Of a stretch of DNA of 64,000 nt, positions 7,436 to 15,780 are shown in pieces. Each line of letters starts with the position of its first letter. Positions within the stretch are counted from its first letter, which is position 1. Location: contig NZ_CP084058.1 in NCBI RefSeq assembly GCF_020215645.1, positions 7,316,001 to 7,380,000 of the forward strand, read 5' to 3'. The notes under the pieces were generated by a model. It did no database searches. It saw nothing but the letters and a program-made list of their open reading frames with translations, and was not told where the DNA came from. Origin of the DNA: Nonomuraea gerenzanensis (GTDB taxonomy: Bacteria > Actinomycetota > Actinomycetes > Streptosporangiales > Streptosporangiaceae). Both the position numbers and the translations under genes were made by a program.

Positions 7436-10235
7436 CGGTGGAGTCCGCCCCCATGCAGACGAATCCGGCCGCCACCGCGTACGCGGCCAGGTCCTCCCCC
7501 GCCACCTGCTGCTGCGCCTGCGCGAGCGCGGCGGCGGTGGAGTGGCCCGCGGCGAGCAGCTTGTGCAGGGCGATCATGAGCGTGGTGCTCTCCACGTCCA
7601 GGATGGACAGGACGGGGGCCACGATCGTGCGGGTGCCCAGGGCCAGGAACGTGGCGCTGAGGCCGAGCAGCTCATCCCCTGGGCGGACCACGAACCGGCC
7701 GCTGTCGCAGGCCGCCAGGATCACGATCCCGGGCGGGTGGCGGAGGCTTTCCAGGTCGTAGACGGTCAGCGGGCCGTCGGCCAGGCGGAGGGAGGAGAAC
7801 AGGGGGTTGGTGGGGTGGATGTGGCCGTGCGCGGCGATGTGCGCGAGCCCGGCGCCGTCCAGGGCTGCCAGCACCGCCTCCGTCCCTGCGGCGGCGTCGA
7901 CCAGGGCGGGCACGGCGTGGATCGAGGCGACCCCCTCGGCCTCCGCCCGCGCGCCCGGCAGCCCCGGCCCGGCCGCCGCCAGCACGCGCCCCGTCCCCGG
8001 CACACCTGCCGCACCCAGAGCGCCTCCCGCCGCCGCCCCCGGCGCGCCTCCCGCTGATGGCACATCTGCCGCCTCCCGCGCTCCTCCCGCTGCCGGAACG
8101 CCTTGCGCCCCCAGTGCCCGCCCAGCCCTCCCCGCAGCGCCACGTGCCTGTTCGCCATCGGACCGGGAGGTGACGCCCGCCTGGTTCCCGGTGTGCCAGA
8201 GGGTCGCCGACGGTGACAGGCAGACGGGGCGGCCCGCGCACGACGGCAGCACCGACCACGGCAACGCCTGGACGGGCCCGCTGGGCACCAGCACCAGCGG
8301 GCGATCCCCCAGGTCACCGGCCAGCGGCCGCATCAGCAGCGCGTCGAGCCGGTCGGCGGTCCTCCGCAGCAGCAGCTCGGCGGCGTCCTGGCTGCCGGGC
8401 AGCGACTGCCGCCTGGCCATCCGCCGCAACGCGAACGGCACCCGCTCGACCAGCGACCGGATCGGCCCCACCGGCCCCAGCTCCCGCAGCCGCACCCGCC
8501 CGTCCACGACGGTGATGGCGTACATCAGCTCGTCCACGTGCACGAACTCCACCAGCGCCCGCTCCCCGAGCGCCCGCCCCAACTCGCGCGGCGGCACCGG
8601 AGCGGCCAGCGCGCCACCTTCGGCGTGGTGCCGGCAGTAGTCGCGGATCTCCCGCTCCAGCGCGACCTGCCGCTCCGTCAGGACGGCGGCGTCCTCCCCC
8701 GCCGCGCGCCGCAGCCCGATCTCGGCGACCACGACGCGCAGCCGGGCCAGCGCACCGGCCAGCCGCGGGTCGTTGGGCGGCCTGGCGGGCTTCATCAGCA
8801 GGTGCCTGGCCCGCCCCTGCTCCGCCCAGGCCAGCACCTCCTCCGGCCGGCCGTCCTCCAGCGCCATCCGCAGGCCCAGCTCGGCCGCCCCGACCCGGAT
8901 CCCGGACGCGTGCGCGCGCAGGTCGGTGGCGCCGAGGGTGGCGCGGTGCTCGTCGTGCACGCGCAACGCGGTGCGCAGCGCGATCTTGGCGCCGCGCCGG
9001 TTGCCGCGCGCCAGCCGTACCAGTGCCTCGGCGTGCCAGGCGTGCACGCGCTGGATGGCGGGCCCCCGCAGCCGCCTGCGTGCGGCGAGTTCGAGCTGCC
9101 GCTGGGCGCGGGCGGTCCAGCCGCGCGCCAGCGCCAGCCCGGCGGCCAGCATGCGCGCCTCCACCTCGGTGGACAGCCAGCGGGCCGCGGCCAGCTCGGC
9201 CGCGCACCGCTCCACCCGCCCGACACTCACCCCGGCGCCGGCCGCCGCCGCCGACCTGGCGGCCACGAACCTGGCCAGCACCGCCCATTCCGGCCGGCGC
9301 TGCCGGCCGAAGCCCAGTGCCGCGCGACGGGCCTCGCGCACGGCCCGCTCGTGGTCGCCTTCCAGGTACGCCGTCCGCGCGAGCAGCAGCCTGGCCTCGG
9401 GCACCCCCACGGTGCGCTTGCGGCGCCCGAACTCCGCCAGGGTCTCCTCGGCCGCCTCCCCCGCCTCGGCGATGAGCCCGGCCGACAGCAGCAGCTCGGT
9501 CCTGTCGGCCAGCGTCCAGCAGAGCTGATGCGTGTCGAGCTGCCTGAAGCGTTCCTCGGCGAGGTCGAGGTAGCGCAGCGCGGCGGGCACGTCACCGCGG
9601 TGAGCGCAGATCCAGCCGAGGTTCTGCCACACGATGGCCAGCGACAGGTCCAGGCCGAGCCGCCGGCACAGCCGCTCCGCCTCGTGCAGGTCGTGCTCGG
9701 CCAGGGCGAACTCGTTGCGGAAGCCGTGCACGATGCCGCGGTTCGACAACACCCGCTGCAGCCACAGGTGATCGCCGGCCTGTTGCAGCGCGGGCACCGC
9801 GACCCGATAGCCGGCCAGCGCCTCGTCCGGCCTGCGCAGGTGGTTGAACATCACGGCCCGCTGCGCCTCGGCCCGCGCCCTGCCCACGCCGCGCAGGTCC
9901 GGCAGTGCCCGGTCCACCTCGCTGAGCGCCTGCTCCATGCGCCCCTGGACGCACCAGACGAAGGCCAGGCGCAGCCGCGCCTCGGCGGCCAGCTCCGGCG
10001 ACCCGGCCCGCTGGGCGAGCCGGATGGAGTCACGCAGGTGCCGGGCTGCCACGTGCAGGTCCGTCACGTGCAGCGACGCGATGCCGAGGGCGCGCGCCGC
10101 CACCGAGGCGAGCCTGAGGTCGCCTTCTTCCCTGGCGCGCCGCGCCACGTCCGCGGCCTCGGTCATCAGGCGGGCGGGGTCGGACTCGGCGAGCCGCAGC
10201 AGCTCCGCACCCGGATCGGAAGGGCTCAGACTCAC
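7425..10235 (-). CDS. TPR-CHAT domain protein (caspase-like cysteine protease)
   Basis: 936 residues. The first half (about 30-480) is a run of degenerate 34-40-residue helical pairs rich in Ala, Leu and Arg, read as TPR repeats. The second half is a CHAT domain: HIAAHGH supplies the catalytic histidine (about 803) and LAACDSGR the catalytic cysteine (about 843), both intact. CHAT proteins belong to the caspase-separase clan and usually act after sensing through TPR or NTPase modules. An Ala/Gly-rich insertion of roughly 75 residues (about 690-765) interrupts the domain before the catalytic histidine. The gene starts at GTG 10235, seven bases after a CAAACT -10 box, implying a leaderless mRNA. 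It diverges from a subtilase-sigma-small-protein operon, and the four genes probably form one pathway. Confidence 0.85.
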   Translation of the reverse strand: MSLSPSDPGAELLRLAESDPARLMTEAADVARRAREEGDLRLASVAARALGIASLHVTDLHVAARHLRDSIRLAQRAGSPELAAEARLRLAFVWCVQGRMEQALSEVDRALPDLRGVGRARAEAQRAVMFNHLRRPDEALAGYRVAVPALQQAGDHLWLQRVLSNRGIVHGFRNEFALAEHDLHEAERLCRRLGLDLSLAIVWQNLGWICAHRGDVPAALRYLDLAEERFRQLDTHQLCWTLADRTELLLSAGLIAEAGEAAEETLAEFGRRKRTVGVPEARLLLARTAYLEGDHERAVREARRAALGFGRQRRPEWAVLARFVAARSAAAAGAGVSVGRVERCAAELAAARWLSTEVEARMLAAGLALARGWTARAQRQLELAARRRLRGPAIQRVHAWHAEALVRLARGNRRGAKIALRTALRVHDEHRATLGATDLRAHASGIRVGAAELGLRMALEDGRPEEVLAWAEQGRARHLLMKPARPPNDPRLAGALARLRVVVAEIGLRRAAGEDAAVLTERQVALEREIRDYCRHHAEGGALAAPVPPRELGRALGERALVEFVHVDELMYAITVVDGRVRLRELGPVGPIRSLVERVPFALRRMARRQSLPGSQDAAELLLRRTADRLDALLMRPLAGDLGDRPLVLVPSGPVQALPWSVLPSCAGRPVCLSPSATLWHTGNQAGVTSRSDGEQARGAAGRAGRALGAQGVPAAGGAREAADVPSAGGAPGAAAGGALGAAGVPGTGRVLAAAGPGLPGARAEAEGVASIHAVPALVDAAAGTEAVLAALDGAGLAHIAAHGHIHPTNPLFSSLRLADGPLTVYDLESLRHPPGIVILAACDSGRFVVRPGDELLGLSATFLALGTRTIVAPVLSILDVESTTLMIALHKLLAAGHSTAAALAQAQQQVAGEDLAAYAVAAGFVCMGADSTVPA

Positions 10236-10242
10236 TCACGGG

Positions 10243-10248
10243 AGTTTG
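10243..10248 (-). promoter_or_regulatory. -10 box (CAAACT) for leaderless TPR-CHAT transcript
   Basis: Read on the minus strand, CAAACT is followed by exactly seven bases and then the GTG start at 10235, the same geometry seen ahead of corA, the TetR gene and cobG. There is no ribosome site in front of this GTG, consistent with leaderless translation. Confidence 0.4.
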
Positions 10249-10342
10249 CCGTGAAAACGGCGGGATGTGATGTATCAGAGCGGCGACAACTGCTCTCTGT
10301 TTTTCGGCGCGCGCTTTCACCGCATCCCCCAAGGAGACAGCG

Positions 10343-11677
10343 ATGGCCGACTACAACAACGTGGTCAGGCGCCGAATCGAGGCGTTCCGCAGCGACGAGA
10401 TCGTGCTCGACCCCAAGGACCTGCGACAGGTCAGCCAGGAGGCCGGTGCGCTCGGCATCGAGGTGGCGCCCATCGCCACCAGCGTGCGGCTCGGGCTGGC
10501 CCAGTACAAGCTCCGGAGGCTGGAGGCGGGCGTCGCGGCACTCGGCCCCGACCTCGTCAACCGGGTGAAGGCGGCGGCCGTGGGCACCTACCTGGAGGGC
10601 GAGCAGCCCTCCGACCTCGACCTGCTGCTGTTCCACCTCCGCGAGAAGTCAGCAGCCAAATACGCCGGATACAAGCCGGTGGTGGCCAAGATCCGGACCT
10701 ACGAGAACATCGAGGGCTCCCCGTACAGCGGGGGCAGCGTCGGCGACCCCCAGCCCGTCAAGGCGTTCAAGTTGCCCGAGCGGTCGCCGTCGAAGCGCCG
10801 GCGGCCCCGCATCGGCATTCTCGACACGCCGATCCATCCGCATCCGCAGTTCGCCGGGCGGTATCTGATCGCCTCCGACAAGGGGCTGCTCGTCGAGCGG
10901 CCGAAGCAGGTCTCCTTCAGCGGGCACGCCATCTTCGTCGCCTCGGTGGCGGCGCGGCAGGCGCCGGACGCGGAGTTCGTCATCTATCCCGTGCTCGACG
11001 AGACCACCCTGACCACGAACTCCTGGGACCTGGCCACCACGATGGTCGACGCGCTGGACGACGACCTGGACATGATGATCATAGCTCTGGGCGGCGCCAC
11101 GGCCGACGGGCGGGAGCCGCTCGCTCTGGCCCGCGCCTGCGAGCGCACGAGCGGCATCGTCAAGGTCGCCGCCCTGGGCAACAACGGCCAGAACAAGGCC
11201 GCGGCGCCCAAGGGCACCCAGTTCTCCGAGCTGCCGGCGAACACGCCGATCTGGCCGGCCGCCAGCTCCACGGTGATCGCGGTCGGCGCCCGGGACGAGT
11301 CCGACAGGGCGGCGTACTTCTCGCCCACGCTGGAGGAGGCGCCCTGGACCGACTGCACCGCACCCGGCACGAACCTCGAAGGGCTCTTCCTGCCCGGCCA
11401 GGTCTGGATGGCCGACCTCGACGTGCGGAAGGGGGCGATCAAGGTGTCGGACCGGTGGGCCGACTTCCCGGCTCCGGGACATGCCACGTGGAGCGGCACC
11501 TCGTTCGCGGCCGCGTACGCGGGCGGTGCCATCGCCCAGCAGGCCTACGCCGAAGGAATCACCGTCCGGGAACTGGCGCAGACGCTGTTCGGGGAGGACC
11601 GTGAGAAGACCCCGACCACCTACGACGGCGCCCCGCGCACCGGCCTCGACGCCCTCGACATCGTGCGGTTCCCGTAG
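10343..11677 (+). CDS. cytoplasmic S8 (subtilisin-like) serine protease
   Basis: 444 residues with a complete S8 triad: Asp161 in GILDTP, His195 in SFSGHAIFVAS and Ser387 in WSGTSFAAAY. The oxyanion Asn is in ALGNNG (about 280). There is no signal peptide and no classical prodomain; residues 1-150 form a helical N-terminal region of unknown fold. The protein should therefore be cytosolic and activity-controlled rather than secreted. AAGGAG (10331-10336) precedes ATG 10343. It lies divergently 107 bp from the TPR-CHAT gene and just ahead of a sigma factor gene, which suggests a regulatory protease. Likely regulation is by its N-terminal region or by CHAT cleavage (inference). Confidence 0.88.
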   Translation: MADYNNVVRRRIEAFRSDEIVLDPKDLRQVSQEAGALGIEVAPIATSVRLGLAQYKLRRLEAGVAALGPDLVNRVKAAAVGTYLEGEQPSDLDLLLFHLREKSAAKYAGYKPVVAKIRTYENIEGSPYSGGSVGDPQPVKAFKLPERSPSKRRRPRIGILDTPIHPHPQFAGRYLIASDKGLLVERPKQVSFSGHAIFVASVAARQAPDAEFVIYPVLDETTLTTNSWDLATTMVDALDDDLDMMIIALGGATADGREPLALARACERTSGIVKVAALGNNGQNKAAAPKGTQFSELPANTPIWPAASSTVIAVGARDESDRAAYFSPTLEEAPWTDCTAPGTNLEGLFLPGQVWMADLDVRKGAIKVSDRWADFPAPGHATWSGTSFAAAYAGGAIAQQAYAEGITVRELAQTLFGEDREKTPTTYDGAPRTGLDALDIVRFP

Positions 11678-11706
11678 TGACGGCACAGGCGCCCGAAGGA
11701 CGGACC

Positions 11707-12303
11707 ATGCCGGAGAGCTTCGAGGTCGAAGCCCTGGTCATCCGCGCCCGCGCGGGTGACCAGGCGGCGTGGGACCGGCTCGTCGAGCGGTACGCCCCCA
11801 TGCTCTGGTCGATCTGCAGATCGTACGGCCTGGACCGCCGGGACATCGACGACGTCGCCCAGTTCGTGTGGATGCGTGCCGTCGAGCACCTGTCCCGCCT
11901 CCGTGATCCGGAGCGGCTGGGCTCCTGGCTGGCCACCACGACGAAACGTGAATGCGTCCGGGTGCGCCGGGCGCGGCACAGGCAGGACGTCGCCGAGTCA
12001 CCGCTCGACGCCGCGACCGTCGCGGACGACCGGGGCGACGACGTCGCGCGGGCGCTGGAGGAGGCCGAGCTCAACGCCGTGCTCCGCGCCGCCTTCGCCG
12101 AGCTGTCGCCCGGCTGTCAGCGACTGTTGTCGCTCCTTCTGCGAGAGGTGCCCTACACCGAGATCGCCTCTCGGCTCGACATGGCCGTCGGCAGCATCGG
12201 CCCCACCCGATCGCGATGCCTGGCACGGCTGCGTACCAACGCGGCGCTGGCCGCCCTGATGCGGGCGGACCTGGAAGTGCGAGAGGGTGAACGCCATGTC
12301 TGA
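11707..12303 (+). CDS. ECF-like sigma-70 family RNA polymerase sigma factor
   Basis: 198 residues. Region 2 is recognisable (AWDRLVERYAPMLW, then DIDDVAQFVWMRAVEHL and GSWLATTTKRECVRVRR). Region 4 (LSPGCQRLLSLLLREVPYTEIASRL) has the helix-turn-helix with the LDMAVGSIGPTRSRCLARLR recognition helix. Regions 1 and 3 are absent, as in ECF sigmas. The frame is open back to a GTG at 11677 that overlaps the protease stop, but ATG 11707 has GAAGGA six bases upstream and is preferred. It is probably co-transcribed with the subtilase and overlaps the next gene by 8 bp, so it is likely held inactive by a product of this cluster (inference). Its promoter targets are unknown. Confidence 0.88.
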   Translation: MPESFEVEALVIRARAGDQAAWDRLVERYAPMLWSICRSYGLDRRDIDDVAQFVWMRAVEHLSRLRDPERLGSWLATTTKRECVRVRRARHRQDVAESPLDAATVADDRGDDVARALEEAELNAVLRAAFAELSPGCQRLLSLLLREVPYTEIASRLDMAVGSIGPTRSRCLARLRTNAALAALMRADLEVREGERHV

Positions 12304-12757
12304 GGCGTGGGACGATCATGAACTCCTGGAAAGGCTGCGCGCGGCCATGCTGGCCGCCGAAGCCGTCCCACGCGAGATCGTCGAGGCGGGCAAGTCGGCG
12401 TACGCGTGGCGCGACCTGGACCTCGACGTGGAGCTGGCCGAGCTGACCTACGACTCGGCCATGCACCTGGAGGAGCTGGCGGCGCTGCGCGCGGACTCCG
12501 CCGTCCTGCGTGCGCTCACGTTCGCCGCCACCCAGCTCACCATCGAGCTGGAGATCACCGACAGCTCCCTGCTCGGTCAGGTGGTGCCGCCGCAGGCGGG
12601 AGAGGTGCGGGTGCAGGACGGGTCGGGCGACGGCGGGCCGCAGGAGATCGACGACCTGGGGGTGTTCGTCATCCGCGGCAAGCCGCACGGCCCGTTCCGG
12701 CTGCACTGCCACACCCAGACGGGGCTGGACGTGTCGACGAGCTGGTTCACGCTGTAG
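12296..12757 (+). CDS. small acidic protein of unknown function, candidate sigma inhibitor
   Basis: 153 residues, leucine/glutamate-rich in the N-terminal half (helical, residues 1-85), with a beta-rich C-terminal half containing EVRVQDGSGD and PFRLHCHTQTGLDVST. No membrane segment, zinc-binding HxxxCxxC motif or enzyme motif is present, so it is not a classical ZAS anti-sigma. ATG 12296 has GAGAGG nine bases upstream and lies inside the end of the sigma gene; this translational coupling usually marks stoichiometric partners. A natural reading is a soluble inhibitor or tether of the sigma factor that the neighbouring proteases remove, but no direct sequence evidence supports binding. Confidence 0.6.
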   Translation: MSEAWDDHELLERLRAAMLAAEAVPREIVEAGKSAYAWRDLDLDVELAELTYDSAMHLEELAALRADSAVLRALTFAATQLTIELEITDSSLLGQVVPPQAGEVRVQDGSGDGGPQEIDDLGVFVIRGKPHGPFRLHCHTQTGLDVSTSWFTL

Positions 12758-12762
12758 GGCTC

Positions 12763-13374
12763 TCAGGCGCGGCGGCCGGTGTCCTCCCGGTAGAGGGTCA
12801 GGAGCAGCGGCAGGGTGAGCGCGGCCATCTCGGCGGGCGGGCACGGGCAGCCGCGCTGGAGCCAGTCGGTGGCGACGCTGAGAAGCGCGCCCGCCGTGAA
12901 GGCGGCCGGCACGTCGTGCGGGATGTCCGTGGCCAGGTCGGGGAGGCCGGCGCCGGTGCGGTGGGCGTAGACGGCCACGGTGGCGCGGTGGCGGACGTGG
13001 TCCATGACGCGGGCGCTGCCCTGCGGGCCGAGCACGCTGCGGTAGAGGCTGGCGTGCTCGGCGAGGTGCGCGAAGAAGGTCAGCAGGGTGTCGGGCGGGC
13101 TCTCGGGTGGGGCCGGGTGGTGCCTCGGGATGGCCTCGATGAGCTCGTCGATCATGGCGGTGCAGGCTGCCGCGGCCAGCTCGTGCACGTCGCGGTAGTG
13201 GTCGTAGAACGTGGAGCGGCTCACCCCGGCCCGCTCGGCGACGTCGGCCACGCTGATCCTCGACAGGTCACGGTGCTGGACGAGCTCGATCAGGGTGGCC
13301 CGCAGCGCTGCCGTCGTGCGACGCACCCTCGGATCGGCCTGCTCCTCGCCGCGGTCTCTGGTGCTCGTCGTCAC
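12763..13374 (-). CDS. TetR/AcrR family transcriptional regulator
   Basis: 203 residues. The N-terminal helix-turn-helix (ISVADVAERAGVSRSTFYDHY, about 38-58) is a textbook TetR DNA-binding unit, followed by an all-helical ligand-binding and dimerisation domain. The frame could begin 9 codons earlier, but GTG 13374 is exactly seven bases after TACACT (13382-13387) and is taken as a leaderless start. It diverges from a cytochrome P450 gene with 90 bp between starts. A palindrome in that gap (13414-13425) is a likely operator, so it probably represses the P450 and perhaps itself. The inducer is unknown. Confidence 0.88.
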   Translation of the reverse strand: MTTSTRDRGEEQADPRVRRTTAALRATLIELVQHRDLSRISVADVAERAGVSRSTFYDHYRDVHELAAAACTAMIDELIEAIPRHHPAPPESPPDTLLTFFAHLAEHASLYRSVLGPQGSARVMDHVRHRATVAVYAHRTGAGLPDLATDIPHDVPAAFTAGALLSVATDWLQRGCPCPPAEMAALTLPLLLTLYREDTGRRA

Positions 13375-13381
13375 GCACGTC

Positions 13382-13387
13382 AGTGTA
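13382..13387 (-). promoter_or_regulatory. -10 box (TACACT) of the TetR gene
   Basis: On the minus strand TACACT is followed by seven bases and then GTG 13374, with no ribosome site between. This is a strong -10 match and implies a leaderless regulator transcript. Confidence 0.55.
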
Positions 13388-13413
13388 GTGACCCCGTCCA
13401 CGGGGAGGTTAGG

Positions 13414-13425
13414 CTACAGGTGTAG
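13414..13425. promoter_or_regulatory. palindrome CTACAGGTGTAG, candidate TetR operator
   Basis: CTACA and TGTAG are perfect inverted 5-base arms separated by GG, placed between the divergent starts of the TetR and P450 genes and about 40 bp ahead of the P450. The TetR -10 region (GTGTAGTG on the plus strand) repeats the TGTAG half, so two binding positions are possible. Confidence 0.4.
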
Positions 13426-13464
13426 GGAAGTTGTGCTGTCGGACACCATGTTGATGGGAGAGCC

Positions 13465-14670
13465 TTGACCACTGACTCCGCCGCCACGCTCGAAACGGCC
13501 CGTAGCTGCCCGTTCGCCCCGCCCGAGCAGCACCTGCGGTTCCTGCGCGAGCAGCCCGTCGCCAAGGTCACGCTCGCCACGGGGCGGGAGGCCTGGGTGG
13601 CCGCCCGCTACGAGGACATCCGGACGATCCTGAGCGACCCGCGGTTCAGCGCCGACCGCCGCCACCCCAACGCGCCCCGGCTGAGCAACGCCGACGGGCA
13701 GCTGGCCACCTCGCCGTTGCCGAAGATGATGCTGGAGATGGACCCGCCGGAGCACGGCCACGCCCGCCGCCAGGTGATCGGCGAGTTCACCGTGCGGCGG
13801 ATGGCGGCGCTGCGCCCGCGCATCCAGCAGATCGTGGACGAGCACCTCGACGCCATGCTCGACGGCCCGCGTCCCGCCGACCTGGTGACGGCGCTGGCGC
13901 TGCCGGTGCCGTCGCTGGTGATCTGCGAGCTGCTCGGGGTGCCGTACTCCGACCACGATTTCTTCCAGGTGCACTCGGCGCAGCTGCTCAACCACGCGGC
14001 CACCGAGCAGGAGCGGCAGCACGCCGTGCTGGAGCTGGCCATCTACCTCGACAAGCTCATCACCGCCAAGGAGCAGGAGCCCACGGAGGACCTGCTCGGG
14101 CGCCAGGTCCTCAAGCAGCGCGAGAGCGGCGAGGCCGACCACCAGGGGCTGCTCAGCCTGGCGTTCCTGCTGCTGATCGCCGGGCACGAGACCACGGCCA
14201 ACATGATCTCGCTGGGCACGTACATGCTGCTGCAGCATCCCGAGTCGCTCGACGCGCTGCGCGCCGACCCCGACAAGATCGGCAACGCGGTGGAGGAGCT
14301 GCTGCGTTACTTCACCATCGCGGAGCTGGCGATGGCCAGGGTGGCGGTGGAGGACGTAGAGCTCGGCGGCACCGTGATCCCCGCGGGCTCCGGCGTGCTC
14401 ATGCTGGCCAACGCCGGCGACCGCGACCCCGCGGCGTTCGAGGACCCCGAGCGGTTCGACATCGAGCGTGACGCGCGCAGCCACCTCGCCTTCGGCTACG
14501 GCCCGCACCAGTGCCTGGGGCAGAACCTCGCCCGCGTGGAGCTGGAGATCGTCTTCAACACGCTGTTCCGGCGCGTCCCGGGGCTGCGGCTGGCCGTGCC
14601 CGCCGAGGAGCTGTCGTTCAAGGACGACTCCACCGTGTACGGCATGCACGAGCTGCCCGTCACCTGGTAA
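13465..14670 (+). CDS. cytochrome P450 (bacterial class I)
   Basis: 401 residues, the normal length for soluble bacterial P450s. The oxygen-binding I-helix is AGHETTAN (about 239), the ExxR pair falls in EELLRYF, and the haem-thiolate loop is FGYGPHQCLG with Cys350. N-terminal residues resemble CYP105/CYP107-type hydroxylases, but the family number cannot be assigned by eye. No ferredoxin or ferredoxin reductase gene is adjacent, so electrons must come from partners elsewhere. The start is TTG 13465, with GGGAG at 13456-13460. It is probably controlled by the divergent TetR regulator. The 3' end overlaps the convergent membrane-protein gene by 11 bp. Confidence 0.93.
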   Translation: MTTDSAATLETARSCPFAPPEQHLRFLREQPVAKVTLATGREAWVAARYEDIRTILSDPRFSADRRHPNAPRLSNADGQLATSPLPKMMLEMDPPEHGHARRQVIGEFTVRRMAALRPRIQQIVDEHLDAMLDGPRPADLVTALALPVPSLVICELLGVPYSDHDFFQVHSAQLLNHAATEQERQHAVLELAIYLDKLITAKEQEPTEDLLGRQVLKQRESGEADHQGLLSLAFLLLIAGHETTANMISLGTYMLLQHPESLDALRADPDKIGNAVEELLRYFTIAELAMARVAVEDVELGGTVIPAGSGVLMLANAGDRDPAAFEDPERFDIERDARSHLAFGYGPHQCLGQNLARVELEIVFNTLFRRVPGLRLAVPAEELSFKDDSTVYGMHELPVTW

Positions 14671-15634
14671 CCGCCTCCTCCCCGGAGCGGGCCTCACCGT
14701 GGCGCGCGGCCGAGAGCACGGCGCCGCACGCCACGGTGGTCAGGCCGGCCAGCAGCGCGACGGCGCCCAGGGTCAGGACGTCGGGGCTGGTGAGCGGCTG
14801 TCCGCGGTAGGCCTGCCAGGTGACCAGGGCGACCAGGCCCGCGTACCCCGTGGCGGCGACGCCGACGAGGCGGGCGCGGGCGCGCTCGTCCCGCAGGATC
14901 GGGTGACGGGCGGCCAGCCAGGCCAGCAGGAGCGCGAGCAGCAGCATCACCTGGAGGCCGTGCAGGGCGACGAAGTGCGGCACCCGCAGGTCGCCGCCCG
15001 TGGTGCTCCACTGGGTGATCGGCAGGCCGGGCCCGCCGTCCGGCACGCCCACGCTGTGGCCGCTCGTCAGGGGCACCGGCACGCCGTCCGTCGTCAGCCC
15101 CGTGTGGGCCGTGCCGTGGAACGGGATGAGGAAGCCCAGGACCATGCCGGCGACGGCCAGGCCGAGCCCCGTGTGCACGGCGCGGCTCGCCGCCCGGTCC
15201 GGCCCGACCCGCTGGACGGCCAGGATGGCCGCGAGCACCAGGTTGGCCAGCATGAGACCCATCACGCCCAGGCCGAAAACGCGCTGGATCGTCTCCTCGA
15301 CCGGCTCCGCCGAGTCGTTGAAGTGGCTGTAGGTGCCGCGCGCCGCCTGCAGCGCCACGATCCCGACGTCCACGAACGCGGCCACCGCGAAGACGGTCGC
15401 CAGCCCGGAGGTCCACCGCCTGCCCCGGTGCGGCAGCGACAACATCCAGGCCAGCGTGGTCCCGTAGACGGCCAGCGAAACCGCGAACTTGAACGGCTTG
15501 AGCCAGACGGGCGCCCCCTGCAGCACCCGGTCGTCGAGCAGCAGCCCCGCCACCGAGACGACCAGCAGGACCAGCATCGAGGCGACCATGAGCATCAGCG
15601 GCCGGTGCCACTGCGTGTGCGGAGCGGCGGACAT
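14660..15634 (-). CDS. polytopic membrane protein of unknown function
   Basis: 324 residues with about eight hydrophobic helices and short charged loops. One extracytoplasmic or cytoplasmic loop contains several histidines (HGTAHTGLTTDG and TSGHSVGV), and LRVPHFVALHGLQ lies in a later helix. These could be metal or haem contacts, but no family signature is certain. ATG 15634 follows GGGAGG with 4-base spacing; the frame continues 21 codons upstream without a better start. It converges on the P450 gene. It diverges from the cbtB riboswitch unit, with nearly 290 bp between the starts. No function is assigned. Confidence 0.7.
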   Translation of the reverse strand: MSAAPHTQWHRPLMLMVASMLVLLVVSVAGLLLDDRVLQGAPVWLKPFKFAVSLAVYGTTLAWMLSLPHRGRRWTSGLATVFAVAAFVDVGIVALQAARGTYSHFNDSAEPVEETIQRVFGLGVMGLMLANLVLAAILAVQRVGPDRAASRAVHTGLGLAVAGMVLGFLIPFHGTAHTGLTTDGVPVPLTSGHSVGVPDGGPGLPITQWSTTGGDLRVPHFVALHGLQVMLLLALLLAWLAARHPILRDERARARLVGVAATGYAGLVALVTWQAYRGQPLTSPDVLTLGAVALLAGLTTVACGAVLSAARHGEARSGEEAVTR

Positions 15635-15745
15635 GGGACCTCCCTGGGGGACGAGGTGACGTCCGCTCCAGGGTCCGCTCCGACCCGCCGCGTCCACATT
15701 CCCGCGCGCACCCCAGCCCGCACGGGGGTCAGCACCACCATGATG

Positions 15746-15774
15746 TTGACGCGAAGGGGATGAAAGGATACGTT
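15746..15774 (+). promoter_or_regulatory. promoter of the cbtB cobalamin riboswitch operon
   Basis: TTGACG (15746-15751) and TACGTT (15769-15774) are separated by 17 bp, a close fit to the primary sigma consensus. The predicted start near 15781 coincides with the beginning of the riboswitch-like sequence. Confidence 0.65.
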
Positions 15775-15780
15775 CCGGTA

